From contig NZ_DS989915.1 of NCBI RefSeq assembly GCF_000155615.1, positions 1-64,000 on the forward strand: a stretch of 64,000 nucleotides of DNA, written 5' to 3'. The position numbers and the translations under genes were made by a program. The notes beneath the pieces were generated by a model. That model saw only the letters and a list, made by a program, of their open reading frames with translations, was not told where the DNA came from and ran no database searches. Positions 45,629 through 54,059 of the stretch are shown here, piece after piece. Origin of the DNA: Alcanivorax sp. DG881. GTDB taxonomy: Bacteria; Pseudomonadota; Gammaproteobacteria; Pseudomonadales; Alcanivoracaceae. The first letter of the stretch is position 1. Each line of letters begins with the position of its first letter.

Positions 45629-45633
45629 CGTGT

Positions 45634-46230
45634 TCAGGCCCGCGTAACGCGAACCAGCATGCCGAACAGGGCATGGTCGAAATAGTACACCTGATGGCCC
45701 GCCAGGCGGCGTTTTTCGTCGATATCCACGTACAGGCGCTCGCCGTTACTTTCCGTGTTAAACCAGATCTGTGGTGTTACATGGAGATAGCGGGATTTGC
45801 TGAACTGCAGGGTGCCTTCCAGTTCCGGTATTTCGCCGTCTTCGGTGGGCAGTGTTTGCCCGCCACGCACATAGACCGGCAAGGTTTCCGCCTTGCTGCC
45901 GATGGGTTGCTCCCAGGCGGCATGATACAGCTCGCGGTAGTCACCGGTGCCTTCCATGCGTTCCAGCATATAGCGAAGCACTTCGTCATCCTGGGACAGC
46001 GGTTGCCAGGCGCCCCGGGCAACGGCATCCGGGTCGGCCACTTCACTGGTTTCTGGCTGGCCAATGGGCACGGCCTGTGAGGCATAGTGAGGCTGCAGGC
46101 CGGCCGCCCAGATTTCTTCACTGCTGGCATTGTTTTGAGCAAACACCAGCACTTCCACTTTGTACCATCTTTGTGCGATAGCGGTGTTGCCCAACAGAAC
46201 CAGAACAACCAACAGTAAAGCGCGATGCAT
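45634..46230 (-). CDS. csiV: CsiV-like periplasmic protein
   Basis: The 198-aa product has a signal peptide (MHRALLLVVLVLLGNTAIAQ) and the family start RWYKVEVLVFAQ, with the conserved C-terminal LHVTPQIWFNT and HALFGMLVRVT. In Vibrio cholerae CsiV binds peptidoglycan and activates the LpoA-PBP1A synthase. CsiV-family genes commonly lie next to mfd, as here (159 bases upstream on the same strand). ATG 46230 follows AAGGAG. Confidence 0.88.
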   Translation of the reverse strand: MHRALLLVVLVLLGNTAIAQRWYKVEVLVFAQNNASSEEIWAAGLQPHYASQAVPIGQPETSEVADPDAVARGAWQPLSQDDEVLRYMLERMEGTGDYRELYHAAWEQPIGSKAETLPVYVRGGQTLPTEDGEIPELEGTLQFSKSRYLHVTPQIWFNTESNGERLYVDIDEKRRLAGHQVYYFDHALFGMLVRVTRA

Positions 46231-46370
46231 TGAACACTCCTTGTGCCGCCTGCCGACCAGGCGTTGATTTTGGGGCCGACTATACCCCAATCAGCCTGGA
46301 TTGCTCACGGGCGATGGGGCGATCGGCACGGTTTTTGTGACAAGAGTGCGGTTTGACCCGCTCTCAGACA

Positions 46371-46398
46371 CGCAGGCTGAAGGGGTATTCAGCCTGCG
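46371..46398 (-). terminator. Hairpin over the mfd stop codon
   Basis: CGCAGGCTGAA (46371-46381) pairs exactly with TTCAGCCTGCG (46388-46398). The arm at the 5' side on the minus strand includes the last mfd codons and the loop covers part of the stop region. No T-run follows, so it may protect the 3' end more than terminate. Confidence 0.55.
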
Positions 46399-49300
46399 GC
46401 GCCTGTCTGGATACTTTGGGCCGCGAGGCGCGTGAGCAGTTCCTGCACCACTTGAATACGTTCTTCCGGGGTTTCGCTGTCTTCCACAAAACGCAGGGCG
46501 TTGGCGCCTTCCAGCTTGAAGCGGTTGGGGCCGGACTGGACCAGCTTGACGATGGTGAGCGGGTCCACCGGGGTGCGCTCACCGAATTCCAGCTTGCCGC
46601 CGGTGGCGTGGGCGTCCAGGCGAATAATGCCCAGCCGCTCTGCCTGCTGGCGTAGTTCGGTCACGGCGAACAGGTTTTTCACCGGCTCCGGCAGCAGGCC
46701 AAAGCGGTCGATCATTTCCACTTGCAGTTCTTTCAGTCCCGCACGGGTTTTACAGCCAGCGATGCGCTTGTAGAGCGTGAGGCGGCCGAACACATCGGGC
46801 AGGTAGTCTTCCGGGATCAGTGCGGGAATACGCAGGTTCAGTTCCGGGCCGCCGCTGAGGGGTTTTTCCACATCCGGTTGCTCGCCGCGTTTCAGTGCTT
46901 CCACAGCTTGCTCCAGCATTTCCATATAGAGGCTGAAACCGATGGTTTCGATGTTGCCGTGCTGCTCTTCACCGAGCAGTTCACCGGCGCCGCGGATTTC
47001 CATGTCCTGGCTGGCGAGCATAAAGCCGGCGCCCAGGTCGGTGGCTTGCTCGATGGCTTCCAGCCGTTTGATGGCGTCCTTGGTCATGACCTTGGGGCTG
47101 GGGGTAATAAGGTAGGCGTAGGCCTGGTGGTGGCTGCGACCCACCCGGCCACGAAGCTGGTGAAGCTGGGCCAGGCCGAGCTTGTCGGCGCGATCGATGA
47201 TGATGGTGTTGGCGCTGGGCACATCAATGCCGGTTTCGATGATGGTGGTGCTTACCAGCACGTTGAAACGACGGTGATAAAAGTCACTCATCACCGCTTC
47301 CAGTTCCCGTTCGCGCATCTGCCCGTGGGCAATGCCAACGCGGGCATCAGGGACCAGCTTGCGGATGTCCGCTGCGGTTTTCTCCATGGTGTCGATATCG
47401 TTGTGCAGGTAATACACCTGCCCGCCGCGCAATAGTTCACGCAGCAGCGCTTCCTTGATCGCAGTATCGTTGTGCTGCTGCACAAAGGTCTTCACCGACA
47501 GGCGTTTTTGCGGCGGTGTGGCGATGATGGAAATATCACGCATGCCGCTCATGGCCATGTTCAGGGTACGCGGAATCGGGGTGGCGGTGAGGGTGAGAAT
47601 GTCACACTCGGCGCGCATCTGTTTCAGGCGTTCCTTGTGGCGCACCCCGAAGCGGTGTTCTTCGTCGACAATAATCAGGCCCAGATTGTCGAAGGCCACG
47701 GTTTCCTGGAGCAGCTGGTGGGTGCCCACCAGAATATCCACTTTGCCTTCCTTGAGCCGTTGCAACACCTGGGTCTTTTCCTTGGCGCTGCGAAAGCGCG
47801 ACAGCACTTCGATGTTTACGGGCCAGTCGGCGAAACGGTCAGTGAAGGATTCGTAATGCTGTTGAGCGAGCAGGGTGGTGGGTACCAGTACCGCCACCTG
47901 GGTCTGGTTTTCCACGGCCACGAAGGCGGCGCGCATGGCCACCTCGGTTTTGCCGAAGCCCACGTCACCGCAGACCAGCCGATCCATGGGCTGGCTGGAT
48001 TGCATGTCGGCGACCACAGACGCAATGGCGGCCTGCTGGTCCGGGGTCTCCTCGAAGGGAAAGGCGGCGCTGAAGCGATCGTAGTCATTCAGGTCCACAT
48101 CGAACTGGCGGCCTTCGCGAGCCTCGCGGCGGGCATAGGTGTTAAGCAGTTCGGCGGCCACGTCATGGATTTTTTCCGCGGCTTTCTGGCGGGCCTTGGT
48201 CCATTGCTCGGTGCCCAGGCGGTTCAGTGGCGCGGTGTCGCCGCCACCGTAACGGCTGATCAGATGCAGGGAGGAGACCGGCACATAGAGTTTGTCGCCG
48301 CCAGCATATTCCAGTAGCAGGAATTCGTGTTGCTGGCGGTGCACTTCCATGTGGGTGAGGCCGAGATAGCGGCCCACGCCGTGCTCCAGATGGACCACCG
48401 GGGAGCCCACGGTCATTTCCCCCAACGAGCGGAATGCCTGTTCGGCGGCGCCATCGTCGCTGCTGGATTTACGGCGCCGACGTTGCAGCACCCGTTCGCC
48501 GTACAGGTCGTTTTCGGTGACCACTAACAAGGCGTGTTCCGGGGCATAGAAACCGGCGTCCAGCTCCCCTCGGGTCAGGCTCCAGCGCGCCGGGTTGGCG
48601 ATGAAGTCTGGCCAGTTGTCTTTCATGGCCGGCTGGATCTGAATTTTCTGCATCAGTTCCAGCAGCGCTTCCCGGCGCCCGGCGGTTTCCGCACAGATCA
48701 GGATGTGGGTGTCCGGGTGCGCGTCGGAAAACGTATGCAGCAGGGCAAGCGGATTATTGGCGCGTACATCGGCGGTGAGCGCGGGCATGGGCGCCACATC
48801 AAAGTGAATGGCCTGGTCCACGCTGGGCGCATCGCTAGGGGCCTGGCGCGCGCGCGGGTGCTGTTTCAGGGCCGCGTTCAGTTCGTCCGGGCGCAGGAAC
48901 AATTGCCAGGGAGCCAGAATCGGGCGGTGAATATCGTGGCGGCGGGATTCGTGGCGTTGTTCCACATCCTGCCAGAAGTGTTCGGTGGCGTTCTGGCAGT
49001 CGGCCAGTTCTACCAGCCGCACATCGTCGGGCAGGTAATCGAACAGGGTGGCCATTTGTTCGAAAAACAGCGGCAGATAATATTCCAGGCCGGGGGCTGC
49101 CAGGCCGTCCGTTACGTCTTGATAGAGAGGAACGTGACGGGTATCCACGTCAAAGGTATCGCGGAAGTTGCTGCGGAAGCGGGCGATGCCTTCGGCGCTG
49201 AGAGGGAATTCCGCCGCAGGCAGCAGGGTGATGTCGTCCACTTTGCCGGTGGAGCGCTGGCTTTCCGCTTCAAACAGGCGCAGGGATTCGATTTCATCGT

Positions 49301-49868
49301 CGAACAGTTCGATACGGAATGGCTGCTCGGCGCCCATGGGGTAGATATCCATGATCGCCCCGCGCACGGCAAACTCGCCGTGCTCGTACACGTTGTCCCG
49401 CTGTCGGTAGCCGCTGGCGACCAGCCGGCTGCGGGTGGCTTCCATGTCGAAACGATCGCCCACCTTGAGCAGGAAGCTGTTGCCGGTGATGTGGATCGGC
49501 GGCGCCAGGCGCTGCATCAGCGTATTGACCGGCACCACCAGAATGCCCTTGTGGGTGGTGGGCAACTGGTGCAGCACCTGAATGCGGTCGCTGATGATGT
49601 CCTGGTGGGGGCTGAACAGGTCGTAGGGCAGGGTTTCCCAGTCCGGGAACAGCATCACCGGCGTGTCGCTGCCGGCCAGATAGAAGCTCAGGGAGTCGGT
49701 GAGCTGCTGGGCGCGGCTGCTGTTGGGCGCCAGGATCACGAACAGGTGGTCTTCGCTGCGGGCCAGCTCGGCCAGTACTGCGGCCATGCTGCCGGCATTG
49801 AGTCCGGCCCAGTCTTTGTAGTGCTCTCGCCCGCTGGGAAAGAGGTTGCTGTCGGGGAGTAGCTTCAT
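46389..49868 (-). CDS. mfd: Transcription-repair coupling factor
   Basis: Mfd removes RNA polymerase stalled at lesions and recruits UvrA. The 1159-aa product (typical about 1150) shows the UvrB-like N-terminal domains, a polymerase-interaction domain near residue 480 (EHGVGRYLGLTHMEV), Walker A GDVGFGKTEVAMRAAF, DEEH box IIVDEEHRFGVRHKE, the SAT motif TATPIPRTLNMAMSG and the helicase motif VI region QLRGRVGRSHHQAYAY, then the C-terminal TRCF domain. It starts at 49868 opposite a DUF6916-like gene. Confidence 0.97.
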   Translation of the reverse strand: MKLLPDSNLFPSGREHYKDWAGLNAGSMAAVLAELARSEDHLFVILAPNSSRAQQLTDSLSFYLAGSDTPVMLFPDWETLPYDLFSPHQDIISDRIQVLHQLPTTHKGILVVPVNTLMQRLAPPIHITGNSFLLKVGDRFDMEATRSRLVASGYRQRDNVYEHGEFAVRGAIMDIYPMGAEQPFRIELFDDEIESLRLFEAESQRSTGKVDDITLLPAAEFPLSAEGIARFRSNFRDTFDVDTRHVPLYQDVTDGLAAPGLEYYLPLFFEQMATLFDYLPDDVRLVELADCQNATEHFWQDVEQRHESRRHDIHRPILAPWQLFLRPDELNAALKQHPRARQAPSDAPSVDQAIHFDVAPMPALTADVRANNPLALLHTFSDAHPDTHILICAETAGRREALLELMQKIQIQPAMKDNWPDFIANPARWSLTRGELDAGFYAPEHALLVVTENDLYGERVLQRRRRKSSSDDGAAEQAFRSLGEMTVGSPVVHLEHGVGRYLGLTHMEVHRQQHEFLLLEYAGGDKLYVPVSSLHLISRYGGGDTAPLNRLGTEQWTKARQKAAEKIHDVAAELLNTYARREAREGRQFDVDLNDYDRFSAAFPFEETPDQQAAIASVVADMQSSQPMDRLVCGDVGFGKTEVAMRAAFVAVENQTQVAVLVPTTLLAQQHYESFTDRFADWPVNIEVLSRFRSAKEKTQVLQRLKEGKVDILVGTHQLLQETVAFDNLGLIIVDEEHRFGVRHKERLKQMRAECDILTLTATPIPRTLNMAMSGMRDISIIATPPQKRLSVKTFVQQHNDTAIKEALLRELLRGGQVYYLHNDIDTMEKTAADIRKLVPDARVGIAHGQMRERELEAVMSDFYHRRFNVLVSTTIIETGIDVPSANTIIIDRADKLGLAQLHQLRGRVGRSHHQAYAYLITPSPKVMTKDAIKRLEAIEQATDLGAGFMLASQDMEIRGAGELLGEEQHGNIETIGFSLYMEMLEQAVEALKRGEQPDVEKPLSGGPELNLRIPALIPEDYLPDVFGRLTLYKRIAGCKTRAGLKELQVEMIDRFGLLPEPVKNLFAVTELRQQAERLGIIRLDAHATGGKLEFGERTPVDPLTIVKLVQSGPNRFKLEGANALRFVEDSETPEERIQVVQELLTRLAAQSIQTGAAG

Positions 49869-49976
49869 CGAGACCCGTTCCTGCGCATTCGGTGAGATAT
49901 CAGGCGGCGTATTGTAGCCAAGGGTGACGGTGCCGTCAGCGCCGTCTACACTGCGGGCATCATTTGGGGAGGTGGC

Positions 49977-50264
49977 ATGATCACATTACAACAATGGAAA
50001 GATTGTGAAGGGCAGGCGTTCGCGCTGGAAAATGGCGATAGTTTGACGCTGGCAGAAGTGAATGTGCCGGTGTCTCCCGAGGGCTGGGAGTGCTTTTCAC
50101 TGCTGTTCGCGGGCCAGTTACAACTGGAGCAAGGCGCGGTCGTTATGCGCAACGAGACGCTGGGTGAGGCGTCCGTGTTTCTGGTGCCGGTGGGGCCGCT
50201 GGGCGCCAGCGATGGCACCTACCATTTCGAGGCGGTGTTCAATCGCCAGCTTGCCAGCGCATAA
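49977..50264 (+). CDS. Small DUF6916-like protein
   Basis: The 95-aa product (MITLQQWKDCEGQAFALENG) is predicted to be mostly beta strand, with VFLVPVGPLGASDGTYHFEAVF at the C-terminus. I associate it with DUF6916, small proteins often beside tail-collar genes; this name is tentative. It is on the opposite strand to the tail-collar operon, and its 3' end overlaps the GNAT gene end by 26 bases. GGGGAGG precedes the ATG. Confidence 0.7.
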   Translation: MITLQQWKDCEGQAFALENGDSLTLAEVNVPVSPEGWECFSLLFAGQLQLEQGAVVMRNETLGEASVFLVPVGPLGASDGTYHFEAVFNRQLASA

Positions 50265-50712
50265 GCAGGTAGACGCCTTTGTCTTCCTGCTCCTCAAAGC
50301 CCAGCCGAAGATAGAGTCGCCGCGCCGGGTTGTTGGTTTCCACGTGAATAGTCAGGGGCTTGCCGGACTGGCGAGCCCGTGATTGCAAGGTGGAGAGAAT
50401 CTGTGACCCCAGCCCTGTACCGCGAAAGGCGGGCAGCAGGGCGATGTCCACAATGCGAATTTCCTGTGCCCAGTCCGAGACATACAGCCGCCCGGCGGTC
50501 TCCCCGTTTAATTCGATCAGGTGCCGTTCCGCTTCCGGGTAATGCTGAAGATAATGTTCGTGCTGCGCCTTGGCCTGCAGGGCCAGAAAGGCATCCTGCT
50601 GCGCCTGGGGCCAGCCGGTCTGCGCCACTTCTTCCTGGCGGGTGCTGGTGTAGATGGCCAGTAACACCGGGGTATCGCTGTCACTGGCCGGGCGTAAACG
50701 GTAGCTGTGCAT
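50239..50712 (-). CDS. GNAT-family N-acetyltransferase
   Basis: The 157-aa product carries the GNAT acetyl-CoA site RGTGLGSQILSTLQSRARQSG and the later NNPARRLYLRLGFEEQED segment. It is the last gene of the tail-collar operon, starting inside the stop of the preceding gene (TAATG). Acetyltransferases of this type recur beside tail-collar (MdpB-like) genes, so it may modify one of their products; this is inference. Confidence 0.9.
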   Translation of the reverse strand: MHSYRLRPASDSDTPVLLAIYTSTRQEEVAQTGWPQAQQDAFLALQAKAQHEHYLQHYPEAERHLIELNGETAGRLYVSDWAQEIRIVDIALLPAFRGTGLGSQILSTLQSRARQSGKPLTIHVETNNPARRLYLRLGFEEQEDKGVYLLMRWQAGD

Positions 50713-51128
50713 TACGAGCGGGAAGGGTAAATGCCGAACAGGGCCACAATGAAATGCACAAACAATTGTGGGGTTAGCGACTCTGCGTTAACAGGAAGTG
50801 CCTCCCAGGTCTGTTGCGTTTTTCCCAGGCCGCGATCAATGCTGACGCTGGTGGTGGCTGCAACTGTACCACTGGCATTGCTGCCACTTTTGGCGCCCAG
50901 GCGAACCTGAGGAAGCCCCGGGCCCGTGCCTGCGTGTACCGGGGAGCGTCCGCGACAATCCGGTAAACCGAAGGTGGTTCTGCCATCACCGCCATAGATG
51001 GTGCCAAACAGGGAAAACAGCGCATCGTTCTGTGACACGGCTAATAGCTGGCCGTCACAGAATGCCCAGCTTCGCGGAGCAAAAGTGCCGGCAAACATAC
51101 GAATTTCGCCGATAAAGGGTTCAGACAT
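50712..51128 (-). CDS. Tail-collar (MdpB-like) protein 1
   Basis: The 138-aa product has the phage-tail-collar domain pattern MSEPFIGEIRMFAGTFAPRS, then FCDGQLLAVSQNDALFSLFG and YGGDGRTTFGLPD.RGR with a Gly-rich end. It is one of three tandem paralogues. Such 'microcystin-dependent' proteins occur in bacteria without phage; no other tail genes are near. It has no signal peptide. It overlaps the GNAT start. Confidence 0.9.
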   Translation of the reverse strand: MSEPFIGEIRMFAGTFAPRSWAFCDGQLLAVSQNDALFSLFGTIYGGDGRTTFGLPDCRGRSPVHAGTGPGLPQVRLGAKSGSNASGTVAATTSVSIDRGLGKTQQTWEALPVNAESLTPQLFVHFIVALFGIYPSRS

Positions 51129-51136
51129 AGGGGCCT

Positions 51137-51547
51137 CTAGCTTCTGCCGGGGAAAAGCCCTTGCAGGGCGATGGCAAAGTTTAGCGCGATGGAATCCATC
51201 TGCGCACCTTGGGTGGCAACGGAGGTGGTGTTCAGTGTGCTGCCCAGATTGCGGTCCAGGGTCAGGCTGTCCAGGGTTTCTCCGTCGTCGGCAGGGCCGC
51301 TTGTGTTCGTAGTTCCCCCTTTAAAGCCCTGATTGATGTTGCCCGTTTCAGGATGCATGGGCGTGCGGCCACGCAGGTCCGGAAGCGCAAAACTGGTTCT
51401 GCCGTCGCCGCCATAGGTTGTGCCCAGCAGAGAATAAAGGGATTGATTCTGGTTGATGGGCAGAATCTGGCCATCGCAAAGTGCCCAGCCTCTGGGGGCA
51501 AAGTTGAAGCCGTAAATGCGGATTTCAGCGAGAAAGGGTTCGCTCAT
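51137..51547 (-). CDS. Tail-collar (MdpB-like) protein 2
   Basis: The 136-aa paralogue keeps MSEPFLAEIRIYGFNFAPRG, LCDGQILPINQNQSLYSLLG and YGGDGRTSFALPDLRGRTP. The region after about residue 75 (GNINQGFKGGTTNTSGPADD) differs from the neighbours, as expected for the variable tip of a trimeric fibre. I start it at ATG 51547, in line with its paralogues, and not at the longer upstream ATG. The gap to protein 1 is 8 bases. Confidence 0.9.
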   Translation of the reverse strand: MSEPFLAEIRIYGFNFAPRGWALCDGQILPINQNQSLYSLLGTTYGGDGRTSFALPDLRGRTPMHPETGNINQGFKGGTTNTSGPADDGETLDSLTLDRNLGSTLNTTSVATQGAQMDSIALNFAIALQGLFPGRS

Positions 51548-51560
51548 CAGTAAATGACTC

Positions 51561-51974
51561 CTAGCCTCTGGATGGATAGAGCCCTTGCAGGGCAATAATG
51601 AAATTCAGCCCCAGATAAGGGTGGCGCTGATCGCCCGCAGGTATTTTGGCGGCCACGGTGCGGGTGGTCTGACTATTGCCCAGGTTACGGTCAGGCGTGA
51701 CGCTCTGTACCACTTCTACCGGGTTGTTTGCGGCCAACTGACCAAGGCGATAGCTTGGCAGCCCGGGGCCTCTGCCGGGATGTGCGGGTGCTCGGCCTTG
51801 CAGGTTGGGCAGGGCGGTTGTCGAGCGGCCGTCTCCTCCGTAAGTCGTGCCAATCAGGCTGAACAACGCGGTATTCTGGTTGACCGGCAGCAGTTGCCCA
51901 TTACAAAAAGCCCAGCCGCGTGGGGCAAAGTTACCCGCAAAGATGCGGATTTCGGCGATAAAGGGTTCGCTCAT
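51561..51974 (-). CDS. Tail-collar (MdpB-like) protein 3
   Basis: The 137-aa paralogue starts MSEPFIAEIRIFAGNFAPRG and shows FCNGQLLPVNQNTALFSLIG and YGGDGRSTTALPNLQGRAP. The final ~20 residues (LNFIIALQGLYPSRG) are shared with the other two, so the variable part lies in the middle. It is the first tail-collar gene after the Tat-exported protein, with 7 bases between. Confidence 0.9.
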   Translation of the reverse strand: MSEPFIAEIRIFAGNFAPRGWAFCNGQLLPVNQNTALFSLIGTTYGGDGRSTTALPNLQGRAPAHPGRGPGLPSYRLGQLAANNPVEVVQSVTPDRNLGNSQTTRTVAAKIPAGDQRHPYLGLNFIIALQGLYPSRG

Positions 51975-51981
51975 AGTGACC

Positions 51982-52755
51982 TCATACGCTGATCAGCAGG
52001 TTACTGCCCGGTTGCCAGCTCAAGTGAGCCAGCTGCTGAGCGCCGGTTTGGGGGAGTGCCAGTAGCGGGGTGGAACGATCCGCCCAGCAAAGTTGTTTCT
52101 GGCACCGGTCCAGGACCAGTAGCTGGTCGTTGACGGCGGTCAGCCCGCTGGGCATGTTCATGGCGCTCACTTCACTTCCCAGGCTATGGCCGGTCAGGGT
52201 GAAGTGATGCAGCCGCCGGTCACCGAGAGTGAGCAGGCTGATGCGATCCCCGGTCTTGGCCAGCGAGGCAGGGCCATTCAGCGGGCGGTCGCTTTCCACC
52301 CACTGGCTCGCCCCCGTGCGCAGATTCAAGCGCATCAGGCGGTGGCCGTGTACGTCTGCAATCAGCGCGTGTGCGCCATGAAGGACAAAGTCAGCAGGCT
52401 CCTGCAGCTCGGTCAGGTTGATTTGGCGCGCCTGTGAACCGTCGGGCCGGAACCAGCGGAGCTGGCGCTGGCCGCGATCCAGCAGGACAACGTTGTCGCC
52501 ATCCAGTGCGGCGGCCACGATACGGGTTTCGTAGGCTGCGCCGGTAGTGAGGCTCTTAATGCTGCCATTGCGTTGCCACAGGGCCTGTCGACCATGATCG
52601 CTGACCTGCAATCGCTGGTTGTCGCCCAGGGCAATGGCGCGGGCGCCATTGACCAGTTCTACGCGGGTGGCAGTGGCTCCAGCAAGCAGAGGGGTGCTTA
52701 ACAGCACGCCGGCCGCGCCCCCTGCCGCGATAAACTGCCGTCGCGTGATAGCCAT
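51982..52755 (-). CDS. Tat-exported propeller-like protein
   Basis: The 257-aa product starts [20 protein letters not shown], a twin-arginine signal. The mature part has repeated short strands with W/F and Gly/Asp turns (LQVSDHGRQALWQRNG; VVLLDRGQRQLRWFRPDGSQ; ADVHGHRLMRLN), like an NHL-type beta propeller. It begins inside the stop codon of the collagen-like gene (TAATG). Tat export suggests that the protein folds before export. The function is unknown; it may serve as a scaffold at the surface. Confidence 0.82.
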   Translation of the reverse strand: MAITRRQFIAAGGAAGVLLSTPLLAGATATRVELVNGARAIALGDNQRLQVSDHGRQALWQRNGSIKSLTTGAAYETRIVAAALDGDNVVLLDRGQRQLRWFRPDGSQARQINLTELQEPADFVLHGAHALIADVHGHRLMRLNLRTGASQWVESDRPLNGPASLAKTGDRISLLTLGDRRLHHFTLTGHSLGSEVSAMNMPSGLTAVNDQLLVLDRCQKQLCWADRSTPLLALPQTGAQQLAHLSWQPGSNLLISV

Positions 52756-53864
52756 TAGTTGGCTACCGCGCAAGTAATGGTGATGGCGCTGGGCGTAGCG
52801 GCTGCGCCTGTCTGCCAGGTTTCACAGCTGCCGCTCCAGACGCCGGCGGCACTGGGGTAGCTGTTAGTAATGTAGCTATTGCTGGCGCACTGAACGCCGC
52901 CGGCGAGTACCACGCCACTGTCACATTGACAGCTTGTCGCACTGGTACAGGCCTTTTGAGCAACATTGCTGGTGCTAAAGGTGCCGGCGGGGCCGGTCAT
53001 GCCGGTGGGGCCCATTGGGCCAGGGGGGCCCATCATACCCGGAGTGCCCATGGGGCCTTGGGGGCCTTGAGGGCCAGTGTCGCCGATAGGACCCGCAGGC
53101 CCTTGGGCGCCGGTATCCCCTTTGGGTCCGGTGGCGCCATCAGCACCGGTGGGACCTTGCGGGCCGGCAGGTCCTTGCGGTCCAACTGCGCCAGTGGCAC
53201 CGACGGGGCCCGCAGGCCCCTGGGCGCCGGTATCCCCTTTGGGGCCAGTTGCGCCATCAACACCGTCTGCGCCAGCAGGCCCCGCGTCACCGGTATCACC
53301 CTTGGGGCCAATCAATCCGCTATCCGGTCCAACCCACTCGCCGAATTCATTAATGACAAGGTCATCGGCGATGCTGATTGTGCGTGGGGTGATGTCGCCA
53401 TTAACTTGTTCGGCTTCACGCGCCTGCAAGGCGTAGGGGACACTACCGGTGGTGACCGCAAGGCGTGGCGTCATTTCGCTGTCGCCATCGATGGCCAGAC
53501 CCAGTTCTACCTGATCGCTGCCGAGCAGATCGTCGGGCAAGGAATTGTGTGGTTCGGCGCCGAGAACCACGCTATAGCGGCCGTCTTCGGCGGTGATTAC
53601 CTGGGTTTCAGTCCACAGTACCGCGCCGAGTCCCTGGGGATCGGTGGCTGTGCCGCCAGCGGTTTGATATTCCGTGGTTCGCCCGGACATATCGTAAAGG
53701 GTGACCACCACATCAAAGGTGCCGTGCAAAGGGCGCTGGCTACTAAGGTCGGTGAGATATCCCTGAACTACCAGGCGGGAAGGTACGTCTGCGTGGGCAG
53801 ACGTTGTGGCAAGCGCGCAGAAAACCCCTATTGCCGCCAGGCAATAGCGAAGTGATTGAAGCAT
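52755..53864 (-). CDS. Secreted collagen-like triple-helix protein
   Basis: The 369-aa product has a signal peptide ([20 protein letters not shown], cut near TSAHA). An N-terminal beta-rich domain of about 150 residues follows ([20 protein letters not shown]). Then comes an uninterrupted run of about 36 Gly-X-Y triplets (encoded at about 52983-53309; [14 protein letters not shown] recurs) and a C-terminal domain with six cysteines. Bacterial collagen-like proteins form triple-helical stalks on the surface, and trimerisation of the cap would fit tail-collar partners. It heads the operon with a GGGGGA ribosome-binding site. The long Gly-X-Y run makes slippage variation likely. Confidence 0.92.
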   Translation of the reverse strand: MLQSLRYCLAAIGVFCALATTSAHADVPSRLVVQGYLTDLSSQRPLHGTFDVVVTLYDMSGRTTEYQTAGGTATDPQGLGAVLWTETQVITAEDGRYSVVLGAEPHNSLPDDLLGSDQVELGLAIDGDSEMTPRLAVTTGSVPYALQAREAEQVNGDITPRTISIADDLVINEFGEWVGPDSGLIGPKGDTGDAGPAGADGVDGATGPKGDTGAQGPAGPVGATGAVGPQGPAGPQGPTGADGATGPKGDTGAQGPAGPIGDTGPQGPQGPMGTPGMMGPPGPMGPTGMTGPAGTFSTSNVAQKACTSATSCQCDSGVVLAGGVQCASNSYITNSYPSAAGVWSGSCETWQTGAAATPSAITITCAVAN

Positions 53865-54059
53865 CAGATTGTCCCCCAGGAGATGCAGAAGGTCGGGCCT
53901 TCTTTAGTCGTTGAAGACATATTAGGCATTTCTTTGTTAAACAAACAAGCTGTATCCGCTATTGCGCCTGCCTACTTTCCAGTATGTCGTCAATCTCAAA
54001 ATTCTTTTTCGTTGCAGGTAGTATGGCGACCATGGGTTTTATTGCGCTGAGGATTGGCT

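Noticed and set aside
48534-49862. A 442-codon plus-strand frame opposite mfd
   Set aside because: Mfd helicase motifs are on the minus strand; the plus frame is Gly/Val/Gln-rich antisense with no start context.
50712-51974. A prophage or phage-tail cluster
   Set aside because: Only tail-collar domain proteins are present. There is no tape measure, baseplate, capsid, integrase or lysis gene, and the neighbours are a collagen-like and a Tat-exported protein.
52926-53855. A 309-codon plus-strand frame opposite the collagen-like gene
   Set aside because: The Gly-X-Y pattern, signal peptide and ribosome-binding site are all on the minus strand; the antisense of proline/glycine codons makes an open Ala/Gly frame.
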